The notes under the pieces: model-generated
Database searches by the model: none
What the model saw: only the letters and a program-made list of their open reading frames with translations
Told to the model about the DNA's origin: nothing
NCBI GenBank assembly: GCA_900404475.1
Contig: OUQQ01000312.1
Location: forward strand, 1 to 22,525
Direction of reading: 5' to 3'
Length of the DNA stretch: 22,525 nt
Origin: Spongospora subterranea
Lineage: Eukaryota > Endomyxa > Phytomyxea > Plasmodiophorida > Plasmodiophoridae
Made by a program: the position numbers and the translations under genes
Shown: in pieces, positions 1 through 9,839 of the stretch
Layout of the letters: every line of letters starts with the position of its first letter
How positions within the stretch are numbered: position 1 is the stretch's first letter

Positions 1-147
1 ACTTTCGCCAGTGCCACATTGTATCGTCATGAAACCAGTGTGGCGTAGGTTACAGAAGGACTGGCAACTGAAACACTTTCGCCAGTGCCACATTGTATCG
101 TCATGAAACCAGTGTGGCGTAGGTTACAGAAGGACTGCAAGCGAAAC
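1..147. repeat. 74-bp tandem direct repeat, two copies
   Basis: The unit beginning actttcgccagtgccacatt occurs at 1 and again at 75. The copies are almost identical, differing only near their ends (ctggcaactgaaac versus ctgcaagcgaaac). The array may extend leftwards beyond the window. No coding role is visible. Confidence 0.9.
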
Positions 148-181
148 ATAAGGCAGGAGACGCGTTCAGCCATTTCATTTC

Positions 182-411
182 CTGTTGAATGACGTTTGGA
201 AAATAGCTGAGGTTGTTGCTGCTGAACAAAACCCAAATGACGTCTTGATTCTTACGCAAGCAGATGCTATTACTCGGATAATTTAAGAAATTCTGATGAT
301 GTAGTCTGGTTTACTTGCGAAATTAGCAGCTTGGATGACCCCGATAGTTGGATGGACTTTATTGAAGTCTTTTCAAGAACGATGGGGATATTTCAATTGG
401 TAACAGACTAA
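182..411 (+). pseudogene. frameshifted or unspliced gene fragment, unknown family
   Basis: Two overlapping plus-strand frames look protein-like but are out of register. The first (182-286) reads through DVWKIAEVVAAEQNPNDVL and stops at 284. The second (265-411) reads SDDVVWFTCEIS, then SWMDFIEVFSRTMGIF, and stops at 409. The change of frame falls in the 265-286 overlap, so this is either a decayed gene with an indel or the two sides of a splice junction I cannot place. No start codon is evident, because the 74-bp repeat lies immediately upstream. I do not recognise the family. Confidence 0.3.
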
Positions 412-565
412 ATGGATACAATGTTTATCATGTAGACTGCAGTAAATCGTAACGATCACACCTACCAAAGACAGAAATTTCGGGATGAAAACAGGAATGA
501 GTCGAGACAACCCACGGTGATACATATGTGGCGCCATCTATTAGTGGGGATTTTGTGCGGGTAGC

Positions 566-990
566 GTCATCACCTTTCAGTGCGAAGTACGGCGACCCCG
601 CCATCAAAGGGCGCATTTAGAGCCTTGTTCAAGTGAAATCGCCGCTCGATCTACAGTACTGTAGCGAAATAAATTTTGTCCGTAAAGTTATATTTATATC
701 GAATTCTCGCTCAGATCGCGCTGCCTTGTTCAATCGAGTACAGTAGCGCTACGAAACTTAATTTCCGCGCGTTTTTGACGCGGCGAACTCGAAATTTCTA
801 CGGACATTGTTGATCACGGATATTGAGCTAGATTTCACACTTGAACGGGCATCCAAACGAGGCCGGTAGTTGCGTTTCCCTGTAAAACGTGCTCAACCTG
901 GCTCTTGACATACGCTTCTTGGGTTGAAGCCAGTAGTTGCATCTTGATTTAATGGCAAGGTTGCCTTATTTCACACTGAAAGGTGATGAC
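566..990. repeat. inverted-repeat region with related arms, possible MITE-like or fold-back relic
   Basis: The 24 bases at 566-589 match the reverse complement of 967-990 at 22 positions. Read outward on opposite strands, both arms encode nearly the same peptide after an ATG: PYFALKGDD on the minus strand and PYFTLKGDD on the plus strand. Inside are a second, looser inverted pair (gttcaagtgaaatc near 627 against gatttcacacttgaac near 831) and a direct repeat, gccttgttcaa, at about 622 and 723. The interior has no long ORF. Target-site duplications are not obvious. The gap between the flanking genes holds nothing else I can support. Confidence 0.45.
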
Positions 991-1074
991 ATGCCTGTTA
1001 TTTGGCAGGTTTTGAAACATTTAGCTGTGTAATGACTTAAATTATAGAATAGATAAAAACTCTGAACGCTCTGA

Positions 1075-1496
1075 TTATATCAATGTCCTCCGGTCTTCAA
1101 CGCCAATTTCATCAGAGTAGCTGTCTAAGTCGATCAAACGGGCGTCGCGTAAAGAATTAGGCAAATAATTTAATGTACCCGTCCTGCTAAGCCGTCTAGC
1201 ACGAGCCACTAGATCACGAACACGTTTGGTCCGGTGACTTTTTCCAAATTCTTCCTCTTCAGGCATCAACCTAGAAACGGCTTGTGAAAATGGATTCCAC
1301 TAATAAAAAAATTAAAATGTCCATTTAAACCAGTCACTTTGCAGCCGGTTAAGATCGTTAAAACTACTGACCTATCATCAAATGTAGACAAATCCATTTC
1401 TTCGAAGAATTTGGAGGCGCTTGTGAATCCTCCAGCATCATTAGAAACGACCATGCGATCGCCGTTGCTGATTTCAGCGGGTGCTTCGTCCGGCAT
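1075..1496 (-). CDS. small acidic hypothetical protein, two exons
   Basis: Exon 1 (1496-1368, 43 codons) starts at an ATG and reads MPDEAPAEISNGDRMVV, ending STFDDRS. Exon 2 (1299-1075) begins WNPFSQAVSRLMPEEEEF. The 68-base intron (1300-1367) starts GTAGTT and ends TTATTAG, and both sides are in phase 0, giving about 117 residues. The N-terminal half is acidic. The second half carries a basic stretch (KSHRTKRVRDLVARARRLSR) and an acidic end. No family is recognised. The reading frame is open upstream to a possible acceptor near 1556 (TTAG then GAGTCTGG), so a further 5' exon cannot be excluded. A competing plus-strand frame overlaps exon 1 but is rich in Ser and Arg, as expected of an antisense shadow. 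Confidence 0.5.
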
Positions 1497-1825
1497 TGGG
1501 TCAAGGAGATGCTCCCGCAGCAGATGATGCAGCGAACGGCCAGGCCGGCCAGACTCCTAACGGTTCGGATGAGGATTGGGGCGATGGTTGTTTCGCGAAC
1601 GGTTCAAACATACAGGGGAGAACGTCAGACGATACGCCCTGTCTGTGAAAGGTGTCGCGCACACATTGATCTTATCCATGCTGATGATAGTCTGTAGTCA
1701 TGCATCATGTGAACGGGTTGCGCTAGACAACTTCCAAATCCAGTCAAGATCCTCTCACTCTCGCAGTGTCGCTGCAGAGCAGCAGCGGCCCCGTCGTCCA
1801 CGTCTGTGAAGGGAAGTCAGGGTAG

Positions 1826-1999
1826 CGTCGAGACACACACTGGCCAAACGAGTTTGCCCAACCCATCGGCGCATATCCACACTGGAAACCGGCACCCCGA
1901 ATATCCGAGTATAATGAACTTGAACATATTCTGAAAGAACCGGTGTTGTTCATTCGCAGAGATGTAAACTGGAAAACCTGGGCATATCCCACAAAATAA
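1826..1999 (+). CDS. candidate last exon of a small, possibly mitochondrial protein
   Basis: This 58-codon frame reads DTHWPNEFAQPIGAYPHW, then KPAPRISEYNELEHILKEP, and ends NWKTWAYPTK followed by TAA. It is rich in aromatic residues and looks like real coding sequence. A TAG lies directly upstream in frame, at a place that would serve as an acceptor (GGGTAG then CGTCGAG), so I read it as a terminal exon. A plausible first exon is the Arg-rich, acid-poor ORF starting at 1509 (MLPQQMMQRTARPARLL), which resembles a mitochondrial presequence. The joining splice sites between the two are not convincing, so that part is inference. It ends 194 bases before lipB on the same strand. The 149-codon minus-strand frame across the same bases is treated as its shadow. 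Confidence 0.45.
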   Translation, partial: RRDTHWPNEFAQPIGAYPHWKPAPRISEYNELEHILKEPVLFIRRDVNWKTWAYPTK

Positions 2000-2192
2000 A
2001 TACACAAACTCGATTTATCAACGAAGTCAGGAATTGCCAACACAAACCGATACGCAAACGGGAAGAAATGGACAAGAGCGCGACGACCGTTATCACAAAA
2101 GTGCGGATCATGGCTTGACATGATTTCCATATTAGGAGGACGGTTTTTTCGTCCTGGGCGGCGCCATCCCCGTTTCATCTTGCTTTGATCCA

Positions 2193-3006
2193 ATGTTCGG
2201 GCGCTCTGCCATTAAGTGCTCAACTTTTTTTCTGGGGGAAGTTCCGTTTCATAACGCCTGGCGTATGCAGCAGGCGATCATGCACGAACGACTCGCAGGC
2301 CAAGATCGACGGGAGGTTTTGCTGATCTGCCAGCACCCCCTTGTCTATACGGCAGGTCGTCGAACGCCAACGGTATCCAATAACCCATCGTTTGACGTTA
2401 TCAGAGTTGAACGGGGAGGGCAACTTACATGCCATTGCCCTGGTACAAATACTTTCAATAGTGGCCCCGATAGTTTTCTCACTTAATTTATAGGTCAATT
2501 AGTTGTTTACCCGTTATTTGATCTTCACCTCTATAAAATGGACCTAAGATGGTATATTTCAACATTAGAGGTATGTTCTGCGTTTGTTGAAAGCATTTTT
2601 CCTGAACATCCTTTTTGTCACTCAGTCTTGTGTCATCAATGTATTGGATCGATTTGGAATCAAAGGGAGTCGACATCATCGCTATCCTGGAGTCTGGGTT
2701 GGTGCGAATAAACTGGCATCGGTCGGTATCTCCTGCTCGAAGTGGCTGACGATGCATGGACTATCTGTAAATATAGCGCCAGATCTTTCTCATTTCGATG
2801 CCATTACGCCTTGCGGAATCAGCAGCGATGAGGGACTTGGTGTCACCAGCATTAAGCATCTAATCAGTAAAAAGACGCCAAAGATCGATGAGGTGACCAC
2901 ACACATCATCAACGAGTTCCAGGAACTGTTCAACATCGATTGTGTTAATGATTCCAACTCTCCAGTTCTTTCTGAGCAATCTCGACCTCAAACAATTCCG
3001 TTTTAA
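2193..3006 (+). CDS. lipB: octanoyl-[acyl-carrier-protein]:protein N-octanoyltransferase (lipoyl synthesis), three exons
   Basis: LipB moves octanoate from acyl carrier protein to lipoyl domains, the first step of protein lipoylation, which in eukaryotes takes place in mitochondria. Exons are 2193-2442, 2494-2570 and 2626-3006. The introns are 51 bases (GTACAA...TATAG) and 55 bases (GTATGT...CTCAG). The spliced product is 235 residues, normal for the family. Visible landmarks, in order: HPLVYTAGRRT; RGGQLTCHCPGQ running into LVVYP across intron 1; RYPGVWVGANKLASVG with the conserved Lys; TMHG; and DAITPCGI with the catalytic Cys. The usual HGPGQ reads HCPGQ here. The start at 2193 is the only ATG that fits; it leaves little room for a classical presequence. 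The C-terminus (about 40 residues after VTSIKHLI) is family-like in length but not in sequence. All exon joints preserve the frame and no damage is seen. Confidence 0.93.
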
Positions 3007-4107
3007 TAATCGGGCGTTGGGCTGTGAAATTGCTGTTCTATCGGCACAAGACAATTTATGTATATTCCAGCTTTCCAGATTGTTTTTTCAGAAAGCAATG
3101 GTGGAGTGGACATTGAACGCGAACAATGTATTAAATAGAATATTTGACTAAGCACGTTCTGCCATGCTTTGATCATAATACCCTTTTTGCTTGGATTGAC
3201 CTTGTTGCGATGGAACGGGCGACACCACGTTTGGAGCTTCCATTGTTCCCTACGAAAACCACGTGATTGAAGGAAATTGATACCGGACTGAGTCAAATTT
3301 TCAAAACCCATGAAAGCGCAACAAAAATTCATGAGCAGAGCCATCTGCTTATCAAACTAATGGATGATGGAAAAACAGAAAAAAAAACATACCGAATCTC
3401 CCAATAGGTCGTCCTTGAACTGAACAAAACCGACTAAAGTGACAATTAAACAGACCGTTGTCAATACACTGAACACAGCCACACTTGTAACGGAGCTCTG
3501 CAAGACAACAAACATCAGATGCCTAAGACATTGGTGAAGAACACAATAGAATAGTACTTCCATGAACGTATGCCCCATATAACTGCGAACAAAATGCAAA
3601 AATAATAAGTGAAATTGACATAATTATTTGAATTTGAAAACAGCATGAAACGTAGTTCGAAACTAAAAACTCATCAAATACAGAGATTCACGTGTTGCAT
3701 TACATTTGAAGCAACGGATGCCCAGCGCACGCCTTCACTAAGCGTGACTGTTGCTAAAAAACTGGTTGAAGCAACCAGCGCTCCAAAGGCAATTGAGGGA
3801 TCCATTTGAATCCACGGGACACTGATCAAGAGAACAACACAGGAAAATGCCGACCAAACCGTCAACGTGATCATGTACCATACGAGACTGAATTGCATAG
3901 TGGCGCTATGCACCGACGCGGCAGCAGCCTTGAGAAGCGAGTCAAATTGGAATGAAAACCGGCCAGAAACGTGATTACCAGTGCGGATATGATAAGCGCC
4001 ATGCACATCACGAGGGTAAAACCCCAGGCCGCCCGCAGCTGATTCAGCCGAGTCCATTCGATCGAGGAAATCCTTTCAGGAATGTTGAAAACTGAGGCGC
4101 TAACCAT
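3003..4107 (-). CDS. four-helix integral membrane protein (MARVEL-like topology), four exons
   Basis: Exon 1 (4107-3979) begins MVSASVFNIPERIS. Exon 2 is 3928-3704, exon 3 is 3497-3393, and exon 4 starts at 3356. Introns are 50 bases (GTAATC...CTCAAG), 206 bases (GTAATG...TTGCAG) and 36 bases (GTATGT...CATTAG), all phase 0. Four hydrophobic segments are visible: AAWGFTLVMCMALIISAL, FSLVWYMITLTVWSAF with VVLLISV, SIAFGALVASTSFLATVTL and SVLTTVCLIVTLVGFVQF. They are followed by a hydrophilic tail. The spacing recalls four-helix MARVEL or tetraspan proteins, but no diagnostic motif is present, so the family name is inference. Exon 4 is open to 3003, where it would overlap the end of lipB; a further short intron (GTATTA...GCTTAG near 3150) could end the protein earlier. 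The exact C-terminus is therefore unsure. Confidence 0.62.
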
Positions 4108-4375
4108 CTGATAACTTTGTCCAATGGAGCAAACGAACACCGATCGAACGACTGCAACAGATTTGGGCTAAACACAGAACCGGAGTGGGGTCACGACCGA
4201 ATGATAGTCAGTCACACACGAGCTACCAACTAACCTGTGTCAATGTGTATCGACTGTTACCAATTGCCAGTACGAGGAGAAGGGCGAATGCATACTGTTA
4301 CAGCTGGTACTGCAGGGCCTTTAAGTGTACGGAAGTTTTGCTGGCACAGAGAACGGGGTTGCGCGTGATCAGGAT

Positions 4376-4430
4376 CCAGGGCCAGGCCAGGCCAGGCCAG
4401 TCCAGGGTCTGCCAGGGTCTGCCAGGGTCC
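4376..4430. repeat. short GC-rich tandem repeats (ccagg and gccagggtct units)
   Basis: Four ccagg-type units (ccaggccaggccaggccag) are followed by three copies of an approximately 10-base unit, gccagggtct. They sit about 270 bases upstream of the start of the membrane-protein gene, in an otherwise gene-free stretch (4108-4814) where I see no convincing exon. They could be promoter-proximal or simple slippage repeats. Confidence 0.8.
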
Positions 4431-4814
4431 TGTTCGAGCTTCGAACTCGATTGAGTTCCGGTTGAGGCCAGCTGTCTTTCTCATTGGGTTCCGAGTCGTG
4501 TCGTGTGATTCGTCCGGATAACCAGAAATTCCGATTGACTTGAAGTTCCTTTTCAATATATTCGTCTCGATTTTCAGTCTTCTTCAATTGTAGTGTCAGT
4601 GACGATAGGAACGAATCGTGTTCAATTTCATCTCCTGCCTCTATAGCTTGTTTAGTGAGTTCGTCAATCTCTAGGTCGTTGGGTCGTCTCCGCTGTCTTT
4701 TCTATCCATGCCTGGTACATGGCTTGGTATAAAGTATATATCCACCTGATTCTTTCTATGCTAGCTCTTCAGCAATGGGTGGTGTTGATTTGAAACATTG
4801 GCCACTTCTATTTG

Positions 4815-5162
4815 TTAAATAGTGAAATTTGTTTTAGTTTCGAGCGTTGCTCCTAAGTACCACACCGTTTCTGTACTTTGTATTTTGTGTCCATTAATAG
4901 AAAATTTGTCATCAGGTGAGTGCTCATCGAAATAGATGTTTGTTTTGGGCCATGGCCTATTGAGACGAATCCGACCCGTCTGTACTGCATGTTTTAGTCC
5001 AACGATTTGTGTTATCAATTGGTTTTTGTTATCCACCAATCTACATCGATTGTGTGTATGTTGGCACCCGAGTCCAGGCTCGTATTCCTGAGATGCCAAC
5101 ACAATTGGAACCGCGAAAGCGCTGGAAATTTTATCTACAGACTGGAGCGTATCTTGTCGCAT
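4815..5162 (-). pseudogene. LINE reverse-transcriptase C-terminal fragment
   Basis: The 115-codon frame includes DTLQSVDKISSAF early, like the xQxTLDxI stretch that follows the catalytic box in LINE reverse transcriptases. It ends INGHKIQSTETVWYLGATLE, like the conserved INGxxIxxxxxxxYLGxxLD of the thumb region. The middle matches nothing I recognise, which suggests internal frameshifts. It has no start codon of its own. Confidence 0.5.
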
Positions 5163-5203
5163 TGCTGTCCAGTAGAACCGATTAGCTTATTTGCTTGGCA
5201 AGT

Positions 5204-5282
5204 AGAACGCCGTCCACTCTGCAATTCGTTCTGTATAATGATGGCACGTTGTGACTCGGCAGGCCATCGTGGACGGCGTTCT
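5204..5282. repeat. perfect 14-bp inverted repeat
   Basis: agaacgccgtccac at 5204-5217 is the exact reverse complement of 5269-5282, with 51 bases between. It lies inside the LINE relic, so it may be chance or a small inverted duplication. Confidence 0.75.
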
Positions 5283-6316
5283 GTCGTACGGTTTGTTGCT
5301 ACAATACGGTTAATCGCAGCTTCCAGCGTAATCGATTCTGATAAACATGCAGCTTCGGTGCTGGGTTTTTTATGAATCTGTTAATAGGCTAGTATCGTCA
5401 CTATCACTGTTAGATCGAAAGCGAACGATATTGCGATGAGTTGAATCCACATTTTGGTTGAAGGTGACCTGCATCTGCCCATAGTCTCACTTTCATCGAC
5501 GTCGAATTCGCCTGGGCATCGAGTCGCTTTTTCCGGAAGACCGACTGCAGAAGATAAAAAAAAAAGAGAATAACCGATAACACATCTTCCATCTCTATCT
5601 CTAATTGTAATTATTTTCCGAACTTGCTGTCTTGTCGATGTCACCAATCGGTGCCCTGGAGCGTGATATAAACAAAGTTGTCAGGCTGTAATAGGTCCTT
5701 CGAAAAAGCGAATTCGACGTCTATGAAAGAGCCACTATCGGCAGATGCAAGCCACCGTTAACCAAACGGTCTTTGATCGAATCAGCTCACAACAAGATCG
5801 TTGGCTTTCGATCTAATATCGATAGTAGCGATACTAGACTGTTGACATATTCATCAAGAAAACAGCACTGACCAGATTCGAGATGTTGACTTTTTCGATT
5901 GCTCTTTCCAGTTCTCTTGTGATACGATGTGCCGTTGGTATTCCCAATCGCCATCTCACTAATTCGGGTAAACCGTTATTGCTCCGACCGCACTGCATCG
6001 TTTTAATGAATGATTGGCTGACGTCGAACACATGATTCGCTGTGGCAAGGCATTGAGCAAGATTCTGCACGGTGCGAAACAATTATCTGACGATCTTCGA
6101 GAAGGCGTTATCGCTGGATTCCCCCGCATCTAGGCGTAGATTGGCGCTGGCGGCGCACATCGACGTTCAAGGCCCGGGAACGACCCACTTCAGCGCTAAA
6201 AACTATTGCAGCTCTGGTAAAGCCTCTTTTCTCTTTGTTTCTGAGCTTCTCTTTTCGTGACCGTATTGCTATGTGTAATTTACGTCTGAGTTTGTTTCTT
6301 GGTGTAAGTGCCACCT

Positions 6317-6553
6317 TCAGTTTTTCGGCATTGCAGTGAATGTCAACAGACCGATACTATGCTGTGATGATTTATCGATTGCTGTCTCTAGCGCCATAGT
6401 TGCTAATCTGTTGCCAAGTTTGTTACTCGTTTGTGACATCGCGGTCATCAATGACGTTCTAATGCGGGTTGCTATTGTTGTCGGTAGATGATCACGGCTC
6501 AAATCATGTCGAACTTGAAAGTTCACGATCTGTTTTGCAGGGTGGCGTCTCAT
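6317..6553 (-). pseudogene. LINE endonuclease C-terminal fragment
   Basis: The frame reads IVNFQVRHDLSRDHLPTTIA near its start. The DLxxDHLP core is typical of the last conserved block of the LINE apurinic/apyrimidinic-like endonuclease, whose His is catalytic. The rest is hydrophilic and unplaced. Upstream minus-strand sequence (6605-6838) is open but shows no recognisable endonuclease block. Confidence 0.45.
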
Positions 6554-6782
6554 TGCTGTAGTCTCTGGTTGGTATTTCAGGATTGTTCATCATTCTGAAC
6601 TCTTCTAGTATTCCGTCTGCTTGTTTGGGAACCACTTAGATGTTCGCGTTCTCAAGCATTCCTGAGCGACACCCATTGTTACGGGACATAGAATCGTCGT
6701 TTCAGGACGAAGAGTTCGGAGGGCTGTACATTCCCCTGTCTCATAAAGATACGAGTAATGAACCTGGCAAACACTCAGTACT

Positions 6783-7480
6783 GTAAGGAGATAATCGGAT
6801 TGACGATTAGCGAGTCGGCCGACATTCCATAGTCTCAAAAGATTCCTTCAACAACCGCTCCGAACGGTAGTGTTCTGACACCACGAACTGTCGGCCGACT
6901 CACATTTGAGAACAGGAATGACGCGTCATTTTCACGTCATTCCGATTATCTCCTTACCCTTTCACATTTGTATTCGTCTCACTGTCTATGCCCAATTTCT
7001 TCTCATACTCCCGCCTGCTTCTGACTTCAATTTTTCCTCGCCGTCGTCTCGGCTTCGATCTCAGATCGGAAGGGTCGTGGTCGTCCCTTCACCGAATCAG
7101 GCACTGTAATCACCGCGAATGGATTCCTGCTGATGAATCAGTGCTCGGATTTGTTGCTGTTGTTAAGCAATAATTTGTTGTTTGACGATTCGATTTTAGC
7201 TTGATTTCCGATTTATACTGTTAGAGAATCGTCAATCTTGATTAGTCACTATGAATCGGACCAACTACAAAATAATATAGCCCAAACAGCAACACATCCA
7301 AGCACTGAAGGTCCGTATATTGTAAGGAGATAATGGACGAGAATGGCTATTGATTCCTATTTAAATCCGAGACGGCCGACAGCCCGTTGTCTCAGAACAT
7401 GATTACCGGACAGTTCCTGAAAGAACCTTCCTTACTACATTGTGCCTGATTCTGTCAAAGGGACGACGACGACCCTTGAC
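6783..7480. repeat. nest of scrambled repeats, possibly LTR debris
   Basis: A module beginning gtaaggagataat and ending cggccgac occurs three times: forward from 6783, reverse-complemented from 6956 down to about 6892, and forward from 7323. The reverse copy and the 7323 copy remain similar beyond cggccgac (both continue with a tctcagaaca- or tcagaacac-like stretch). A further inverted pair matches gtcgtcccttcaccgaatcaggcac (7078-7103) with the reverse complement of the 7441-7470 stretch. This fits pieces of a retroelement end inserted and inverted several times, but I could not define TG...CA termini or target duplications. Confidence 0.6.
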
Positions 7481-8196
7481 ACAAGACACTACATACCACC
7501 CCCAGTGGCAGCTGACTCCAGCCATCATACTCGGTAGCCATCGACAAAGTTCGAGTGGCGTGACACGCGCAGCAAAAGCGGAACTGCATCGCCAGGAAAG
7601 GTATTGCTTGATCATTACCAGGGATGAGTTTTTACATTCCTCTCTGTTTAGCAAAACCACATTTTGACGGGGGAGTCCGTGACTGCAACTGTTCCACGGT
7701 CTCCGTGTGAAGTCCGGGAATCCACGTCAGTGACAATACTGAGTAGACAGCAGCGACACCCATTTTGTTGGACCGAATATGAATCACTTCAAGTATCTCT
7801 TCCTGCTCGTGTGCTTGATTCCCATCGTTCTTTGCAACCATACTCCTGCGAGCAAGGTCGACACACCTGGTGATGGTGATGAAGTTGTTCGCGTTTCAGA
7901 TATTGGTTGGGCAAAATATCGCAGATATTGTTGAGCCACTCAATTGTAAATTCTGTCGGGAATTTCTTCATCAGTATAATGGCGGGGTTAGTGGTCCATG
8001 GCCTTTTGCGCACTGAAGTGCCCATTATACCAGATTTATATCATCAATCATGTTCATGATGACTGCTCCAATTTGTATCAAGCTGACGTAGTTGTTTGCA
8101 ACACGTTTGCTCTATGGATTGTTTTCAGTCGTATTCGGAAAACATTGACCCAATATCGTGCTGGTAATATTTCAGACCCCTACGGTATATTGTCGG
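7481..8196. other. gap with no assignable gene
   Basis: Short frames on both strands cross this stretch, none convincing. The plus strand carries ttgacgggggagt at about 7667-7679, which resembles the polypurine tract that precedes a Copia 3' LTR. Its orientation is opposite to the Copia relic that follows, so I do not assign it. The region probably holds decayed mobile-element sequence. Confidence 0.4.
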
Positions 8197-8697
8197 TCAT
8201 GTTCCCATTCTGTAATATCTTGCGAATTTCTTATCTGTGGTCAACCAATAGTGGGAATTTTTCATAGGGGTTTTCAATTTGGTTCTCCACATGAATAACG
8301 CTTTTCGCAAAAAAAAAATCTCAAATGTTAGGGATGAATGATGATCTGTATTGTGCTCCCCTTTATAAAAAACGGTACTACCCCAAATCTGCACGATGTT
8401 TGCCAGGCTTCCTGACATCATCTTCAATTCATCTCGCAACCGCTTGAGAAATTTTCGATCAGTGCGATACATGTATTGCCAACATTGTGATGCACCGATA
8501 AGACAATGCTTGAGTTCATGCCCTAGATCTTATATAGTTGTCAAGCCGTCTGTTCAGGATGAACTTAACAAAAATTTTAACATCGCGTTGGTGGCCCTCA
8601 AATTTCCAGTTTGGCCTTTTCGGTAAAGAGCTGAAGCATCGTTCCCGCTCTGCTCAATTCTGTTAAGTTCTTCCTCAGTGAACAGACAGCTTGACAA

Positions 8698-8727
8698 CTT
8701 GAGTTCAGCTCTAGGGCTGAACTCAAG
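8698..8727. repeat. perfect 12-bp hairpin with 6-base loop
   Basis: cttgagttcagc (8698-8709), loop tctagg, then the exact reverse complement at 8716-8727. It lies inside the decayed Copia polymerase region, where no such structure is expected. Confidence 0.85.
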
Positions 8728-8829
8728 CGCTGCCCTTTAGGAGCAAAACAACGTTGGCACTACATTTCGATGGACAGGATCGCACTGATCGAAACTGAAT
8801 CAAGCGGTTGCGAGATGAATGTTATCTCG

Positions 8830-9465
8830 AATACTTTTTCTATGGTGTTAATGAAGTCGCGGCACCGGCCGTCATCATTGTGTAGTAGAAGTATATCGTC
8901 AACGTAAAGGCCGGTCATCAACATGAAACCCTCATCTCGAAGCCTTGTGGTCTCGTACTATTTGTAATCATTGATCTTTTTGTTCCAAACTCATCCCGCC
9001 TGTTTTGAATGGCCTTGTTTAACTTCCAGACATTGCCGTAACTTCCATGGAAACCCTCTGGAGATTGCACATGGAGGCCCTCTTCAATGTCCCTGTTCAA
9101 GTACGCTCCTACGATGTCCAGATGGTGTAGATGTAGCCCATGTAGGGCAGCCAGGGCTATTAGTAAGCGTAGAGAATCTTGAGGTGCAAAAGTCTCATTA
9201 TTATCAGTCCAAAGCGTTGCGAAAACTTTTTAGCTACTAATCGGCATTTCAACTTAGCGACATCGCCTGTGTTATCTTTGGTCGGCTTGACAGTGAATAC
9301 CCATTTGCATTTAATTGGGGCTTTGCTATTCTGACGCTTGATGATTGAGAAAGTATTGAAGTTACCCAGGGTCTGGTATTCTTTAATCATGGCGTCAGCC
9401 CAATATCCAACATATGAGCTAGATGTTGGTGGTCTAGGAAGGTTAGAGAGTAGAGAAGGATCCAT
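8830..9465 (-). pseudogene. Copia reverse transcriptase, frameshifted, YVDD present
   Basis: The start reads YWADAMIKEYQTLGNFNTFS, then KAPIKCKWVFTVKPTKD, then KCRLVAKKFSQRFG, the standard first blocks. After a frame change come LHHLDIVGAYLNRDIEEGL and VQSPEGFHGSYGNVWKL. After another come DEGFMLMTGLYVDDILLLHN and FINTIEKVFEIT, so the catalytic YVDD is intact. The segment between the second and third blocks is short of the DPCxY motif; comparison with the inverted copies near 11.6 kb suggests a deletion of about 38 bases there. Confidence 0.85.
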
Positions 9466-9839
9466 GAGGGAATCTTCTACTCTGGCAGGTGAACTGGTGA
9501 ACCTCTGAGGGGCGTGCGATACCTTTCAAGAACTTCTTAATATTATTGTGGTTTTCTTCAGCGTCAACATCATTAAGATCGGCGTGATGTTCAAGCAAAT
9601 CGATGATATCGCTTGATACGTTTGAAGAGGTCTCGTCGGATTGGTTTCTGTCCGCAACATCCCCTGAATGGTTCGCATCGTTGTTGCCGTCTCGACTCGT
9701 CGTCACCAGTGTAAACAGTCTCCCGGTCTTCATCGTTATTGTTTCCAACTGCATCTGGGTCCAAATCAGGGAAATCACCTGTTGCCATATCTGAGTCCGC
9801 ATTTTGAATCATGTCGTCTGGGGAAGATACGTGACGATT

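Larger units (their letters stand above)
4815..6553 (-). mobile_element. degraded non-LTR (LINE-type) retrotransposon relic
   Basis: Minus-strand fragments appear in the order expected for a LINE ORF2. An endonuclease end (6553 downwards) carries a DLSRDHLPTTIA motif, like the DLxSDHLP motif of apurinic-type endonucleases. A basic linker follows (6314-6108) with NKLRRKLHIAIRSRKEKLRN, resembling the segment between endonuclease and reverse transcriptase. Near 5280 a protein-like stretch reads TERRPRWPAESQRAI. A reverse-transcriptase thumb-like end (4900-4815) reads KFSINGHKIQSTETVWYLGA. The pieces are in different frames and separated by stops. No catalytic YADD box was found, so the core is lost or too mutated. 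Individual assignments rest on short motifs, and the fragments may come from more than one insertion. Confidence 0.5.

Noticed and set aside
1..147. CRISPR-like array
   Set aside because: Only two long copies in direct tandem with no spacers, in a eukaryotic context.
1744..2193. 149-codon minus-strand frame opposite the lipB start
   Set aside because: It begins at a TTG, not an ATG, and covers the plus-strand exon 1826-1999, which reads much more like protein.
4376..4430. Coding low-complexity repeat
   Set aside because: No flanking frame looks protein-like on either strand, so it is listed only as a repeat.
7667..7679. Polypurine tract ttgacgggggagt as a Copia 3' LTR boundary
   Set aside because: It is on the strand opposite to the Copia coding relic, and no paired LTR or TG...CA ends could be found.
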